A stretch of DNA of 64,000 nt, from positions 3,274,485 through 3,338,484 of the forward strand of contig NC_134027.1 of assembly GCF_964204645.1 (NCBI RefSeq). The letters run 5' to 3'. Positions within the stretch are counted from its first letter, which is position 1. Every line of letters begins with the position of its first letter. The translations under genes and the position numbers were made by a program. This stretch comes from Tubulanus polymorphus (Eukaryota; Nemertea; Palaeonemertea; Tubulaniformes; Tubulanidae). Shown here piece after piece: positions 1-13,500 of this stretch. The notes below the pieces were generated by a model, which searched no databases, was not told where the DNA came from, and saw only the letters and a list, made by a program, of their open reading frames with translations.

Positions 1-3000
1 GTTCATTTAAGTTCGGCACAGCGTGGAGGAATTGTAACACTATACCATAATTCATCATAAACACGTCACCTTAGCGTCTGCTGCGCTCGTAAATCAAATT
101 TAAGCTGTTTGTATATGTCATATGTGAATAAATTTAATTACCTGAGAAATATCATTAGAATTTTTTTATTTTGTAGTTATATGATGGACTTTGTTTCTCC
201 AGTATCGATCAACATGGCATACCGTAACTCCTCTACACTGTATACGTCTTTTAACAACGATGGGAAAATTTTCCCTGCTGTTGACAAGAACAAATTACGA
301 CGGGCCGGACTGCCCAGTTGGTAGTCATTATGACCAATGTCACTGACATTGCGAGGGAACTAAAATCATCCATTCCAATTGATATAAGAGATATATAACA
401 TCTCGACCTGCAATTTCCAGAAAATACGCTACCATGGGGACAGTATATTCCGGTTACAAGACAACATCTTAGTGAAAAACGCTGAGAGTAAAACCTAACC
501 TTTCCAGTATCCAGACGTGACCGACAAATAGTTCGTTCGACAGGAAAACGAAATAAGCCCCGAGAAGAAGCTGAAAATAGATTGCCTGACGTCAACAAGA
601 ACAAAGACTAGATTGTAGATCAGCTAGCCATTTAGAGTTCAAATTATCCGTGATTTGCCAGTAGACTATAGTAGATTGGAAACAATTTACGCGAATGTCT
701 TTTTTCTACTCGGTGCCGATTTATCGTTTTGAATATTTTTTTTGAAATAGAATTGTGATTTTCGAATGAAATTGTTTTTCTCAGAAATACGAGGATTAAG
801 GGAACGACTTATGCGTTGTGACGGTTGGTTTATGCTCAGACGCGCATTTATGAAAATTACAATGCATCGTCACGAACGCTTGTGCTTCGAGATTAATTTG
901 TAAAAGGTTGAACGCGAATAATAATAAAATCTTAAGCAACATCCTCGTCAAAACTTTCTCCAAGAGGGGTTAGCGTGTCGTTCCTGGCGTTTGATATGTT
1001 TCCATAGAAACTGCAATAACAAGAATGTGTTTCTCATTGCTCGGCCATGTTCTCGGATTATTAGCTGGAAACGGTAAAATGCTGACATGACACCGCCTAT
1101 AAGAAACATTATTGAAGTTCCACATGAGCCCCCCATCGTTAAGTACAGCTATTAATACTAATAACAATTTCCGCCCGAAAGTGTTTTGGAATGATCAGGC
1201 AGATTTTCTACCAAAATTGTTCTAGAAAAGAGCGTAATTTGCACAGGTGTAGATTTTTTCGAGATTTCTTGCTGCCGCCCGTGGTGGGAGTGACTAATGA
1301 TAAAACGTAAAAACAAAAACGATATAAGCCGTCGTTCCCGAATACGTAGTTTTTTTTGCTAATGTGCCTGCCGAAACCGATCGCAGAATACCAGCGACGA
1401 TAATTTAGGTTCCAGTAAAAAGATGACGGGTGTTTGGTCAGGCGCAGAATATCTATAAATCCATATAAACGTGAACGTTACGGGGCCACGTTTTAGGCTG
1501 ATTTCTAGTCCAATACATTTTCTATATGCTATCTCTGTATTTAATTCGAGATAAATGGTACTTTAAAAGTTGTCTAGCAAACGCTTCTTGCATGCTCTCA
1601 ATAGCGTGAAAGTAATCCTTGGCAATCTTCAAATGGATGAGTTAGGTTACTGAGAGAAGTGATACCGTTCGTGTTTATGTTTATTGGTTAATGCATCAAC
1701 AATTCAGTGATTGCTATTTGATATATAAGGAGTGCGCTATATTCCCATATTCAGCCAGATATTTACCTAGCCAAAACTTATTCGGTTTATAGTCTGATTA
1801 TCGTTCTCAAAAACGTGTTTTTGAGTTTTGGTTAACCATCGTGTAACGACGAAGAACTGGCCGTAATGTGTATGATTAAAGTTATTTGTTCGTGGAAGTA
1901 AATTGGAAACGTTGTACATCTCTGAAACGGAATCTTCCAACGCTCGGATGTCATTGGAAGTATAATATCTTTAACCTATAATCATTAGTGCCTGGTGGTC
2001 GCGGAGGAATGTTTGCTTGATTGTAGCGTGTTGAGGTTGATATGGTGGATTTCGCCAAAAGCAAGGAACCGTGATTGATGGATGGAAGAGTTCGACAAAC
2101 GTAGATTCTCGCTCGTAAAATAAACTGACGGTATTGGGAAAAGAAAACCTACAAATTAGACCTAAGCCACGCAAACGAAGATAGAAATATGAACTGCGGT
2201 TGTTTTTTCTTTTTTATTTTTTTCCCCACAGGGAACTGCTCGTAATTCAATTTAAACGCACCTCGATAGCATTCGAGGAGACAAAATGATGTCAAATCCA
2301 CAGCTATCATACACGTTACAACAAACTAATACCGAGCAGAAATTGCATGCACGTCAGAGACCTAATTTTGGACGAAATGCATAATCACATTCAGACAACA
2401 TTTAGATGTCATATTCACAAGTGAATCACTCCGTTTTCTAACATTTCCACACAAGTAGGGAGATGAAGACTTGTGGGTATGCATTCTATACACGCTTTAC
2501 TGCATGTTTTACATTCTCGACAATCAATTGTAGTTGACATTTGGGTTTTTCATAGAGCTGCGAGATCAAATCGTGGTGGCTGTAATGATTGACGATGGGC
2601 GTCACTCCCCATCACAGGTAGAAAATTAGGAAAACAGATGATTTCATATAAATAGAAAATATCAAGCACCACACTTTCCCATGTCTATTTTTCCAAACTC
2701 ATTAATAGCTGTCTCGCACAAATAATTTATATGATGATTTAAAACGATCATAATCAGGTATAATTATGATGAAAGTATAGGTAATCAGGCCATCCACATG
2801 GAAATAATGATTACTCAATAACATTTTTGCATTTGCAAAGTTCGCATGATACGTGTCAGCAATGTTTCCTTTGTATTTTTTTTTCTAATGCTCGTAGGGC
2901 AAGATCGCATTTATCTAGATAAGTACATGTCGTTGACGATGTATTATCTTAAGTCTGATGCTGTTGTCCACTCTCAGTATGCATCGATAATGAATGTCTG

Positions 3001-6000
3001 TCGTTAATGTCAATTGGGAAACCTTCTTGGACAGTACCGTTAAAATACAGTTATCCGTAATTAGGTTTATATAAGTATTCCTCGAATGTACATTTCTATG
3101 ATATAAATGTCTACTACAGATTTAGATCACGGTACCCCATGGCCGAAAGGTTTATAAGATCACTCAGCGATTCAGTTCGCGGTTTATCTGACAGTTCTTC
3201 CGTGAATGTACTTACTCATGACATCAATTAGAATTGAGAAAAAAATAATTCGGTCGAAAAGGTCGCGAAAAAGTTGTATCGAATGACTCATGTCGTTATT
3301 GAACGGCTCCAGTTGAACCTCGAAATAACGACCTCGGAAGTGATTTCTAGGTAGATATAACGAACCATCGGTTATAACGAATGTATTTTCTTGTCTTCTG
3401 AATTTTGTTGTAACGAGTTTCCACCGTACTTAGATTGCCAGTTACTGACGAAAGATGCATTGCATGAACCGATGCATTCTTCGAGAGTCTATTCGTTTTA
3501 CATTGCTTTTGTTGATTGATTCGAGACAAACCTCAGCAGATTGTATGATTGAATTAAATCTGCAATTCTGATATCGCCAGGGCGCCGCTCTCCATACACA
3601 CACTTAACACTAAACACTAAATACATAACATCAGCGAATATTATTTCGAGGACTTCATTAATTGCTTTTTCTTTTCAAGATCGAGTAAACATCGTGTTAC
3701 TTTATTCTACCAAAATTATTACTGTGAAGATATGTGACTTGCAATAATTGAGTTGCTAATTTATGTGACTTCTGCGGTGAAATATGCGATCGAATTTAAA
3801 AACTAAGTAGAATCATATGAATCCATGGCAAATTTGGTCATTATTCGTTAAATCTTGCTCCGTCATTTCGTACACTGTGAATTTGACGAAGATACACTAA
3901 TAGTCGATTTTCCAAATATCAATTATCGCCGGATTTACAACTTAACACTATGTGTGCTCTATGACTCTAAACATGTATAACTAAGAACGGTTGCCCACAA
4001 GCATTGCGCAATTATAAAAGATGATGCTGTGAGCTAGTTAGAATGTAGCCAGGCTTTCAGAAACGTCACAATATTGACGACTAACGGATAATTACAGCAA
4101 ATATGCAATTAAATACGAAGTTATTGAAGATTCATAAACGATACGGAGAGCCTAGCCACAGCTCTGCGCAGATTAGTGGAATCTTCAGATTAAAAGAATT
4201 ACATTTTGAGCGGCAAGGCTTTAAAATACGTCGATGCCTCGTAGATGAAATAAACCTGATCGTGTCGATCCGTGTGAGCTCAGAGTTGATCTGCGTGACA
4301 ATTTTCTATTGTAAAATGATATGACTCCAGATTAAGAATTTCAAGTCGCAATCAGGCACATTTATCGTCCTTGAGCTATAGCTGTGTTGTCTCTTTTCTG
4401 CTGGCGCGTATAAACTTATTTTTATACAAGAAACTAATTAGATTTACTGCAATAGATAAACAGTCTGGCTTAGTTTGTAACAGGCAATTGAATACTTATT
4501 GGATTCATTTTCATACAACATGCATGAGAAAAAGAATTCATTTTCTGAGATCACGCGGTGCAAGATGAGTGACGGATTAGAATAAAAGGTTTGAAAGTAA
4601 TTTTTATGCGTGGCATCGTTCGTAGAGGGAGAATCGTCCAAGTGAAAAAAGGCCATCACATCAATTAAGCCTTTAGACGTTTGTCCGTCGTTTTATTTTT
4701 TGCGTGCAGTTGATAGTAATTAATCTTGTGTAGTACTTGTGTAGTACTCATAGAATACTTCCACTCCATCATCACACCTTGGATGGCAGAAGCCACTAAG
4801 CTTGAATATAAAACAAGCAACGTTTTCATGTCGTCCACAGGTGATGTTATCATAGTGATACACTCATTCTACCGCGTATTTCGCAGCATAATGGGCTGAG
4901 ATAGTAATAAACAAGGAGCGCATACGTCCAGAATTACTTTCATCGTCGTAGAAATGACAGTCAGGAACACAATTGATAATTTCTTACGAATAGGAGATGT
5001 ACTGGATATATGGAAAAATATATCGTGCGTCATTCCTGACGTCTAAAGAAGTTTTATGCACGGGCGTCATATAGGTCATGTTGTCCGCCAAGTGACCGTC
5101 AATCGCAACTTACGCATGGCAGTCAATATGACACGCCGTGACGTCACTTGAATATAACATCTACACCGTATCAAAAATATCATTAATTAAAACAAAATGT
5201 AATCCCAGTGAGGTCCCGTGGTTTTCGTTAAAGCATTGAATAAGACATTTTCTTTTCTTTCGTGTATACAATACCCGATCGTTCTATGAACTATTATTTT
5301 TGTCTGTATATTCTCATTCTAGGCTGTATATACCATTCTTTGAGAAATTATCGATAGGCCTATAGCTCCGATTATCTGAACAGCGTGGCGGTAGATATCT
5401 TGATGAGCTCCCGCGGAGACAAGCGAACAATTTTCACTGCTTAAATGGCGAGATATTGCGAGAAAATTGAGTTTATCATTCAATCATCGCGGCTGATATA
5501 AAGATCTGCGCTCACGTTATACATGAATGATGTGAGTAGTAAAAAATTGCCGTTTGATATATACGGTACTGACGGGTCTGGGCTACTATTTACCTAAACA
5601 ACTCTAAAAAACCGTTGAAAGATGATTATTTGCCTCGGGTAAATACTGGGGAATATGACACAAAGATGGTCAGTTTTTTCTCGATGAAGGTTCATCTTAC
5701 ACAACTCGAAAAGCGAATGACTATTCTTGAGAAAAACCGATATCAAAATGTCTAATCGCGATATATTCTATCGTAACAGATGAAAAAAGATGTATATAAA
5801 CTTGACTTTTCAAACTTACTTTAGATGACTAACCCCGTTGTTTCATGCAAGATAGCTGTGAAGCTCTTCGGGAGCTTTTCTTAGGCTTAGGCAAGATAAA
5901 GTCATAATAACCTTATTTCCGTGTTAATCAACCCAGTTGTGACTGGAATTAAATAGGAAAAACAGCGTATTTTTATCACAGATAAGTTCAGTTCCAGTCA

Positions 6001-8659
6001 GCACGGTACTAATCATATAATGGATACTTCTACTAAATTATGTGTTAATGCTGAACTTAACGGTGAAAGGTTGACCAGACAAGGGGATCGAGAATTTGTC
6101 GCCGAAATTTCGCTTCTCTTCTCTCTTTTACATCACCGGTGGGATGTCTACCACGATAAAACTGGTTCGTGATTCACGTTTTACAAGCTTATTTCCCTTC
6201 TCCGTCTAACGTATTAGGATTCACAATGCAGTATCGGGGCAATAAACGCCGGTCATGTATGAAGATTCCGTGATGATTAGCCGCCATGCTTATATTAGAT
6301 CAATGTAATATATCGCGGAAGTATTACTTTCATACTCTGAACCCTCGCTGATATACCTGCACCGAGGGAAGTCAGCTCGCTTAGGTTTATTGCCTTGACG
6401 ATTTCACAGTCATCTCTTTCTGATGCGATCATCGCTCGGGAACATAATGACGCTCGATAGGTTTACTTAAAAAAGACAACTCGATTCTCATTCAGTTCTG
6501 TGACCAGTGTTCGGCAGATGTTCGAACATGACTCCATTCCACTTTCATATATCAGCTAATAAGATAGTGAAATATCGTGCAGACCACGATGACATCAATG
6601 GCGCCACAGAAATGGTCCTAGCATCACTTTATAGTGATAAGATGGATATTTTATCAACTCAGCAACAAGCCATAAAACTACATTGAACGGCGAAAGATTA
6701 TGTTTTATTGCGGAAATGTATATTGTGAAAATTGCCTTATTTTTGGCTTCATTGTGCGCATCTTTATGATTTTACCACCAAGGCTTCATTCTATTTTCAC
6801 TTAATTTCCGAATGAATCTGTGTCGGCAGCTTCTTATCGGCTGCATCATGTCTACTAGCAATTTCGAAACGAAAATTGCGGGTAAAATAAATTCAGAAAA
6901 CCATTACACGTTGTGATCTCGATTTTCGTGCTTTCTCGTATATATGAGAAAATGTAGTGAACTAAGACGCTAACAAGATATCATCTCTCCTCAATACATA
7001 TATATTGTTGTTACATACGTACGAAATTGAATATAATAGGATGTGCAATGTGGATTAATTGCTAACTATATCGCAATGATAACATTGCCTTTGGCTGGAG
7101 ATGTATGTTTCTTCGATAGCCTGGTATTATGGTAAGTACACTTTAGGGATTCCTTCATCTCCCGCTGCTCATAAAACAAACTTCATGATGATAAGTGTGA
7201 TTACAAAAAGACGAGTCGCACCGAACACGAAAAACCACAGATGATTACTAACGGTATACCGACGAAAGTCTCCTCAGACGCTTTACGGCATTTTTAGTGT
7301 TTAGAAGAAAGAATGAAATTTATAATTCACTAAATCTCCTTGTTCAAAATTAGTAAAAGATGGATAGAATCGGTGGTTATTTTAGATTTTCATTGCCTCG
7401 GAAGTTCTAATGCGAAATGGTATATAAATATTCATTCGGGCTTCTTCGTGCTTTCTTCAAATACTCCAACCATATAAACGAGTCGAATGATGCTACTCGA
7501 TAGAGGTTCTAGGTCTTTAGTCGCGAAGATTTCGTAGCGGAGAATACGACGAAAATCGGCATAGAAGGTAAAGAGTCGAATATCGTCTCCGCGCAGATGT
7601 TTCCGTCGCAATCAATTAAGATGGTCGGATTCGGTTACAAAATATAGCGGCAAAGCTGTTTACTAAGCACAAAAAGAGTTATGACGATTACCTACTGATT
7701 TCTTTATTGTCTTTTTCTCTACACAAAAATGTGATTGATTACGATATCTTCGAGTCATAGAGGCTTATGATTAACATAAAATTTATTGTTTATAGATTTA
7801 TGATTTTATTGTATCTAATAAAATGTATTATCTGGCCACAGCAGATCCTTTGGTATTGTAAGTATATGCGTATATAAGCAGGAACTGTAGGTGCGTGGGT
7901 TTCTTTGCCGTTGACTTGGAAACGTTATTGTGCGGTTTGAAGCTCAGATGATAACTTTTTCTGTCATTCGAAACCTTGTCCGTGCTTATGATTCGTATTA
8001 ATAAAATATTAGACAGATCTATGATACCGTATCTTCTTGTCAAATGTCAATACAATATCTATCGAGGAACAGGCGCCCGCCGTCACATATCCGAGGGATT
8101 CATCAAAATCAAAACAGACCAACCATGATCATAACCTCATAACAGGTTCCCACTAATCAATCGATGGATTTCAGAAATTTCTCTGGGATATAAATAGCTT
8201 AGCTCTTAGACAAAGACATCTTACTCTCCATTGATATCACACTTTTTCCGCTTTTGGTTGTAGAACTTTTTCTGAATCCGGAATTCTACGATCCAGTGAT
8301 TACGAACGACCATGTTGTGTATGGTCTAGTTTTTGAATTTCACTATTGTTGTCATGATGATGTTAACAGATTGTAATACATATGATGTAAATGAACTGGT
8401 CACATCTGGTTGAAATTGAACATAAATATGGACAGTTATAAACCCTACTAAAATGTATCATATTCTTAATCACAATAATCGTTTTCGTGTAATTGTTTTT
8501 CGCACAGCTTCGGACTTCTTTCCATCTTTAAAATTCATAACCATCCATTGCGCTTTGACGTCGAGCTATTATCAACAATACACGGGTATATATCAATTAG
8601 CGCTAGTTCTGAGCAATTACAGTACGAAATATAGATATATAAACATCTTATGTACTCAC
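1..8659. other. Gene-poor AT-rich stretch
   Basis: I see no convincing gene here on either strand. Open frames are at most about 120 codons, show no family resemblance, and are not joined by plausible splice sites. No tRNA, rRNA or CRISPR-like structure was noticed. The stretch could contain distal regulatory DNA, non-coding RNA or decayed repeats, but nothing specific can be supported by reading. Confidence 0.6.
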
Positions 8660-8891
8660 CAAACTCTTCATCAAATTCGAATCCCTCAAAGCCAAAACCG
8701 GAGGAAGTTTCCGAGGGGATATCCCCAAACGTAATTTCACTGGCGTACTGGTTCAGATACTCCAATGACGTATCCGGCAACCAAGTAAAACAATTAAAGT
8801 TCAAAATTCGATTGTAACAAAACCCTGTATGAAATGTATACGAGCCTAATTCCCCGTATCGGAGGTGTTTCTTAGCGACCCGGTTAGCCAT
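8660..8891 (-). CDS. Possible first coding exon of an unknown gene
   Basis: An ATG at 8891 opens 77 codons (start MANRVAKKHLRYGELG, end FEGFEFDEEFG) that run into a good donor, G|GTGAGT, at 8660/8659, leaving phase 1. The end of the exon is acidic and rich in Phe and Gly. I do not recognise the family and could not find the next exon at lower coordinates. It may be the 5' exon of a gene with a long intron, an exon remnant, or a chance frame next to a donor-like sequence. The codon content looks more protein-like than the surrounding AT-rich DNA, which is the main reason to list it. Confidence 0.3.
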
Positions 8892-10516
8892 TCCAAACGA
8901 GTTGGAATTTTAGCGCCAAAACACGACGGCACGTCTGCCTTGAATCAATAAGCGCTTAGATACATGACGTTTCGCGAAATGTCGCTCAGAGCAGAACTCA
9001 TCAGATCTATAGAGAATATTCGTTAACAGAGTTGCATTGCTGAGAAGGCAATTATTTCAGGTTCCTGTTATTGTTGCATCCCACTTCCTCTCGCGGATAT
9101 TATGTTCACCGCCGCAACATCTGCGTGAGTACGCACAACGGGAATTTTATGTTCGTTACTGTCACCTACAGGACAATACCAGAACTGAAATAAATCTGGA
9201 CAAACGCCACAATCGATGCAAACAGTCAGCCAGTAAAACAGGTGAATGAGTTATCTCACTTTCATGTATCAAAATACAGCAGCCTCCTATCAGAAAATGA
9301 ATCCGAGAATATACGCATTGACGAAGGAAAAAGACGCCCCGATGCTCTATCATCGGAGACCATATGCATAGACAGAAGATAATCTGTTACTTTATCGGCT
9401 GCTTTTGACAGCATGAGCTATTTTCAAAATCACTTTCACGCTATCGGCGAGGTTTATATGAAAAGTACCCGCTTTCAATGTATTAAAAGCATGGGGGAAA
9501 ATTCCAAATTACATCGTGTTCAACTGTCACGTCATCATAGTTTCGGGACCAAAATCATTAATTTGATGTTTGGTGATGTAGATTCACAGCTTGGTCTTAT
9601 GCAGGTTGGGGTTTGCACGTTGCAAAGTCTCGATCCCATCACGTTCGAATCCCTGCCGAAAGACGTCGCTGCTCTGGACCTCATCCCGCTATGATACGAC
9701 AATTAATCAAATATTTTTATATCAATACATGTATAACCAATTTTTGTTTTTGTTCATCGGGAGGGAACGTGTTGATAAATCAAAATAAAGTCGTTTGTTC
9801 CATTCATGTTTGTTTTCATTCAACGCAGCTGTATCGATGATTGGTTGAAACATATAATTCATTTCATTACTTTCAGTAATATCAGGACACATTTCGCAAT
9901 TAATCAAAACATAGCACCTTTGACAATGAAACCTTTTGAAATAAAGACATTCGATCAAACCTGGAATATTTAGATATTCAAAAAGATGGTTAGTGGAGCA
10001 TCTACCTATCCTATTTATCCATAACCAAAATGGTAACCTAGTGAACAGTAGATTCTTATTCAAGGATAGAAATATCAAATTAGGTGTAAAACAAAATTTC
10101 AATCAAACATTCACAGGCAGCTGTGGAAAAACAACAAGAACAAATATTGCAATTGATATAAAGTGTTTTTTTTCAAAACGATTCAGTTGAGTAGTTCTAC
10201 AGCGCGTTGTTAGATAACAACGTTCTCTACTCAAATTGACCATCGGAAATTAGGTGTTTTTATCATGCGGATAGTAAAGGACAGGTTCGTATCTTTCATT
10301 CCAACTGAATTGTTTATTTAGTTCGAAAAAAAGAGTGCTTTTTCATAATGATATGTTTCTGCAGAACATGGTGGCTGTATGATTCCTTTTCGACTCAATA
10401 AGTCGAAAATTAACTCAAATAAGTCGAAGTTTCGAGTTTATTCAAGTAGGATTTCGAGTTCAAAAGTCGAAATTTCAACTTAAAATTTCGAAAAACCGCA
10501 ATGCTCTTCTCTACAA
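8892..10516. other. Intergenic region upstream of the giant mucin
   Basis: No supported gene. A 126-codon minus-strand frame at 9722-10102 is open but shows no recognisable motif or splice context. The last 130 bases (10380-10500) are unusual: they hold a cluster of AGTCGAA / TTCGAGT words, reported separately, and probably belong to the promoter of the mucin gene. Confidence 0.5.
10388..10494. promoter_or_regulatory. Clustered AGTCGAA-type words upstream of the mucin
   Basis: About 30 bp to 130 bp before the proposed mucin start lies a run of related words. It begins with an inverted pair (TTTTCGACT, 5-base spacer, AGTCGAAAA) and continues with AAGTCGAAG, TTTCGAG, TTTCGAG, AAGTCGAAA and TTTCGAAAA. 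Repeated TCGA cores at short spacing suggest a transcription-factor binding cluster or a small degenerate tandem repeat. The factor is unknown. Confidence 0.35.
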
Positions 10517-13500
10517 ATGGATCTATTGAAAAGGTGAATTTTCATGGTTGTTTAAAAAAAAAAAAATTTCGCAAATTTTCATTATTCTTTTCAGCAGGGC
10601 GTTGGTCATTTTTATTGTGTTACTTGTGCACACCACAAGCGCTATTTCATCACCGGTATGTCATACCGACACACTATGCACTACTTCATATGGATATGCT
10701 GAAAATAGCAGAAACATAATCAACCAGCCTTTCAGAAGTCTTGGTTTATATGGTCGGTGGGGCTACGCACAATGTCTATCTGCAAGGGGCGTTTATTACT
10801 TGAAACTTCTTTCAAATACCAGAGAACGAGGTAAAAGGACTCCAGTGTACGTTGCCGATATAACAGTCACATATTCTTGTGTGAATGAAGAATGCACGAT
10901 TGGTGTTAAGTACCAGATGAGGGATACATGTGCAGTTGGAGGTAAATCTGCCACACTTCATTATGCCAACGTCAAAATCAGTGCTAAATTCGATATGTTA
11001 ACATTTCATCACCCCGATGTAGCGTATGAATACATGTATTGGGCAAAAACAGTGTCTAGTTATGGATTTGATCCCATTAAGTTAAAATGTCGAGGAATGG
11101 GCTGCGAAAAACTGGTAAACCTTGGTAAGGCAGGGAAAAAACAACCGAACGTCTGTATAGTGGTAGAGGGATTAGTGTGTGGATTTTGCCATCCTGAAAG
11201 ATGCGATGCTAAATCAACCACAATAAAAACCACAACGACGAAGCTTACAACGTCAAAGAAACCAGAAACTACTACCGTAACGACGGAATCCAAAACTACA
11301 TCTCTAGAAACCACAGCTGCTGCTTTCACAGAGGCTACTACAAAACAGGCTAGTTTGAAATCTACTGCAGGAGGAACCCCATCAGCTGCTGGCACTGAGG
11401 TCACTACACAGGCGGCTGGATCAGCATCTACTGCAGGAGGAACCACATCAGTTGCTGGCACTGAATCCACGACACAGGCGGCTGGATCAGCATCTACAGC
11501 AGGAGGAACCCCATCAGCTGCTGGCACTGAATCCACGACACAGGCCGCTGGATCAGCATCTACTGCAGGAGGAACCCCTTCAGCTGCTGGCACTGAGGCC
11601 ACTACACAACCCACTGGAACAGCATCTACTGCAGGAGGAAACCCTTCAGCTGCTGGCACTGAATCCACTACACAACCCACTGGATCAGCATCTACTGCAG
11701 GAGGAACCCCATCAGCTGCTGGCACTGAAGCCACTACACAAGTGACTGGATCAGCATCAACAGCAGGAGGAACCCCATCAGTTTCTGGCACTGAATCCAC
11801 TACAAAAGCGACTGTATCAGCATCTACTGCAGGAGGAACCCCATCAGTTTCTGGCACTGAATCCACGACACAGGCCGCTGGATCAGTATCTACTACAGGA
11901 GGAACCCCGTCAGTTGCTGGCACTGCATCCACGACACAGGCGGCTGGATCAGCATCTACAGCAGGAGGAACCCCATCAGTTTCTGGCACTGAATCCACGA
12001 CACAGGCGGCTGGATCAGCATCTACAGCAGGAGGAACCCCATCAGTTTCTGGCACTGAATCCACTACACAGGCCGCTGGATCAGCATCTACCGCAGGAGG
12101 AACCCCATCAGTTGCTGGCACTGAATCCACGACACAGGCCGCTGGATCAGCATCTACTGCAGGAGGAACCCCATCAGCTTCTGGCACTGAAGCCACTACA
12201 CAAGTGACTGGATCAGTATCTACTGCAGGAGGAACCCCATCAGCTGCAGGCGCTGAATCCACGACACAGGCCGCTGGATCAGCATCTACTACAGGAGGAA
12301 CCCCATCAGTTGCTGGCACTGAATCCACGACACAGGCCGCTGGATCAGCATCTACTGCAGGAGGAACCCCATCAGCTTCTGGCACTGAAGCCACTACACA
12401 AGTGACTGGATCAGTATCTACAGCAGGAGGAACCCCATCAGTTTCTGGCACTGAATCCACGACACAGGCGGCTGGATCAGCATCTACTGCTGGAGGAACC
12501 CCATCAGCTTCTGGCACTGAATCCACTACAAAAGCGACTGTATCAGCATCTACTGCAGGAGGAACCCCATCGGTTTCTGGCACTGAATCCACGACACAGG
12601 CGGCTGGATTAGCATCTACAGCAGGAGGAACCCCATCAGTTTCTGGCACTGAATCCACGACACAGGCGGCTGGATCAGCATCTACTGCAGGAGGAACCCC
12701 ATCAGCTTCTGGAACTGAATCCACTACAAAAGCGACTGTATCAGCATCTACTGCAGGAGGAACCCCATCGGTTTCTGGCACTGAATCCACTACAAAAGCG
12801 ACTGGATCAGCATCTACTGCTGGAGGAACCCCATCAGTTTCTGGCACTGAATCCACGACACAGGCGGCAGGATCAGCATCTACTGCTGGAGGAACCCCAT
12901 CAGTTTCTGGCACTGAATCCACGACACAGGCGGCTGGATCAGCATCTACAGCAGGAGGAACCCCATCAGTTTCTGGCACTGAATCCACGACACAGGCGGC
13001 AGGATCAGCATCTACAGCAGGAGGAACCCCATCAGTTTCTGGCACTGAATCCACGACACAGGCGGCAGGATCAGCATCTACTGCAGGAGGAACCCCATCA
13101 GTTTCTGGCACTGAATCCACTACACGGGCGGCTGGATCAGTATCTACTGCAGGAGGGACCCCTTCAGCTGCTGGCACTGAAGCCACTACACAAGTGACTG
13201 GATCAGTATCTACTGCAGGAGGAACTCCATCAGCTGCAGGCACTGAATCCACTACACAGGCCGCTCGATCAGCATTTACTGCAGGAGGAACCCCATCAGC
13301 TGCTGGCACTGAATCCACGACAAAGGCCGCTGGATCGGCATCTACTACAGGAGGAACCCCATCAGCTGCTGGCACTGAATCCACTACACAGGCCGCTGGA
13401 TCAGCATCTACCGCAGGAGGAACCCCGTCAGTTGCGGGCACTGAATCCACGACACAGGCGGCTGGATCGGCATCTACTACAGGAGGAACCCCATCAGCTG

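Noticed and set aside
9722-10102. 126-codon minus-strand frame upstream of the mucin
   Set aside because: AT-rich composition, no splice context, no family motif. It could be a UTR or repeat remnant.
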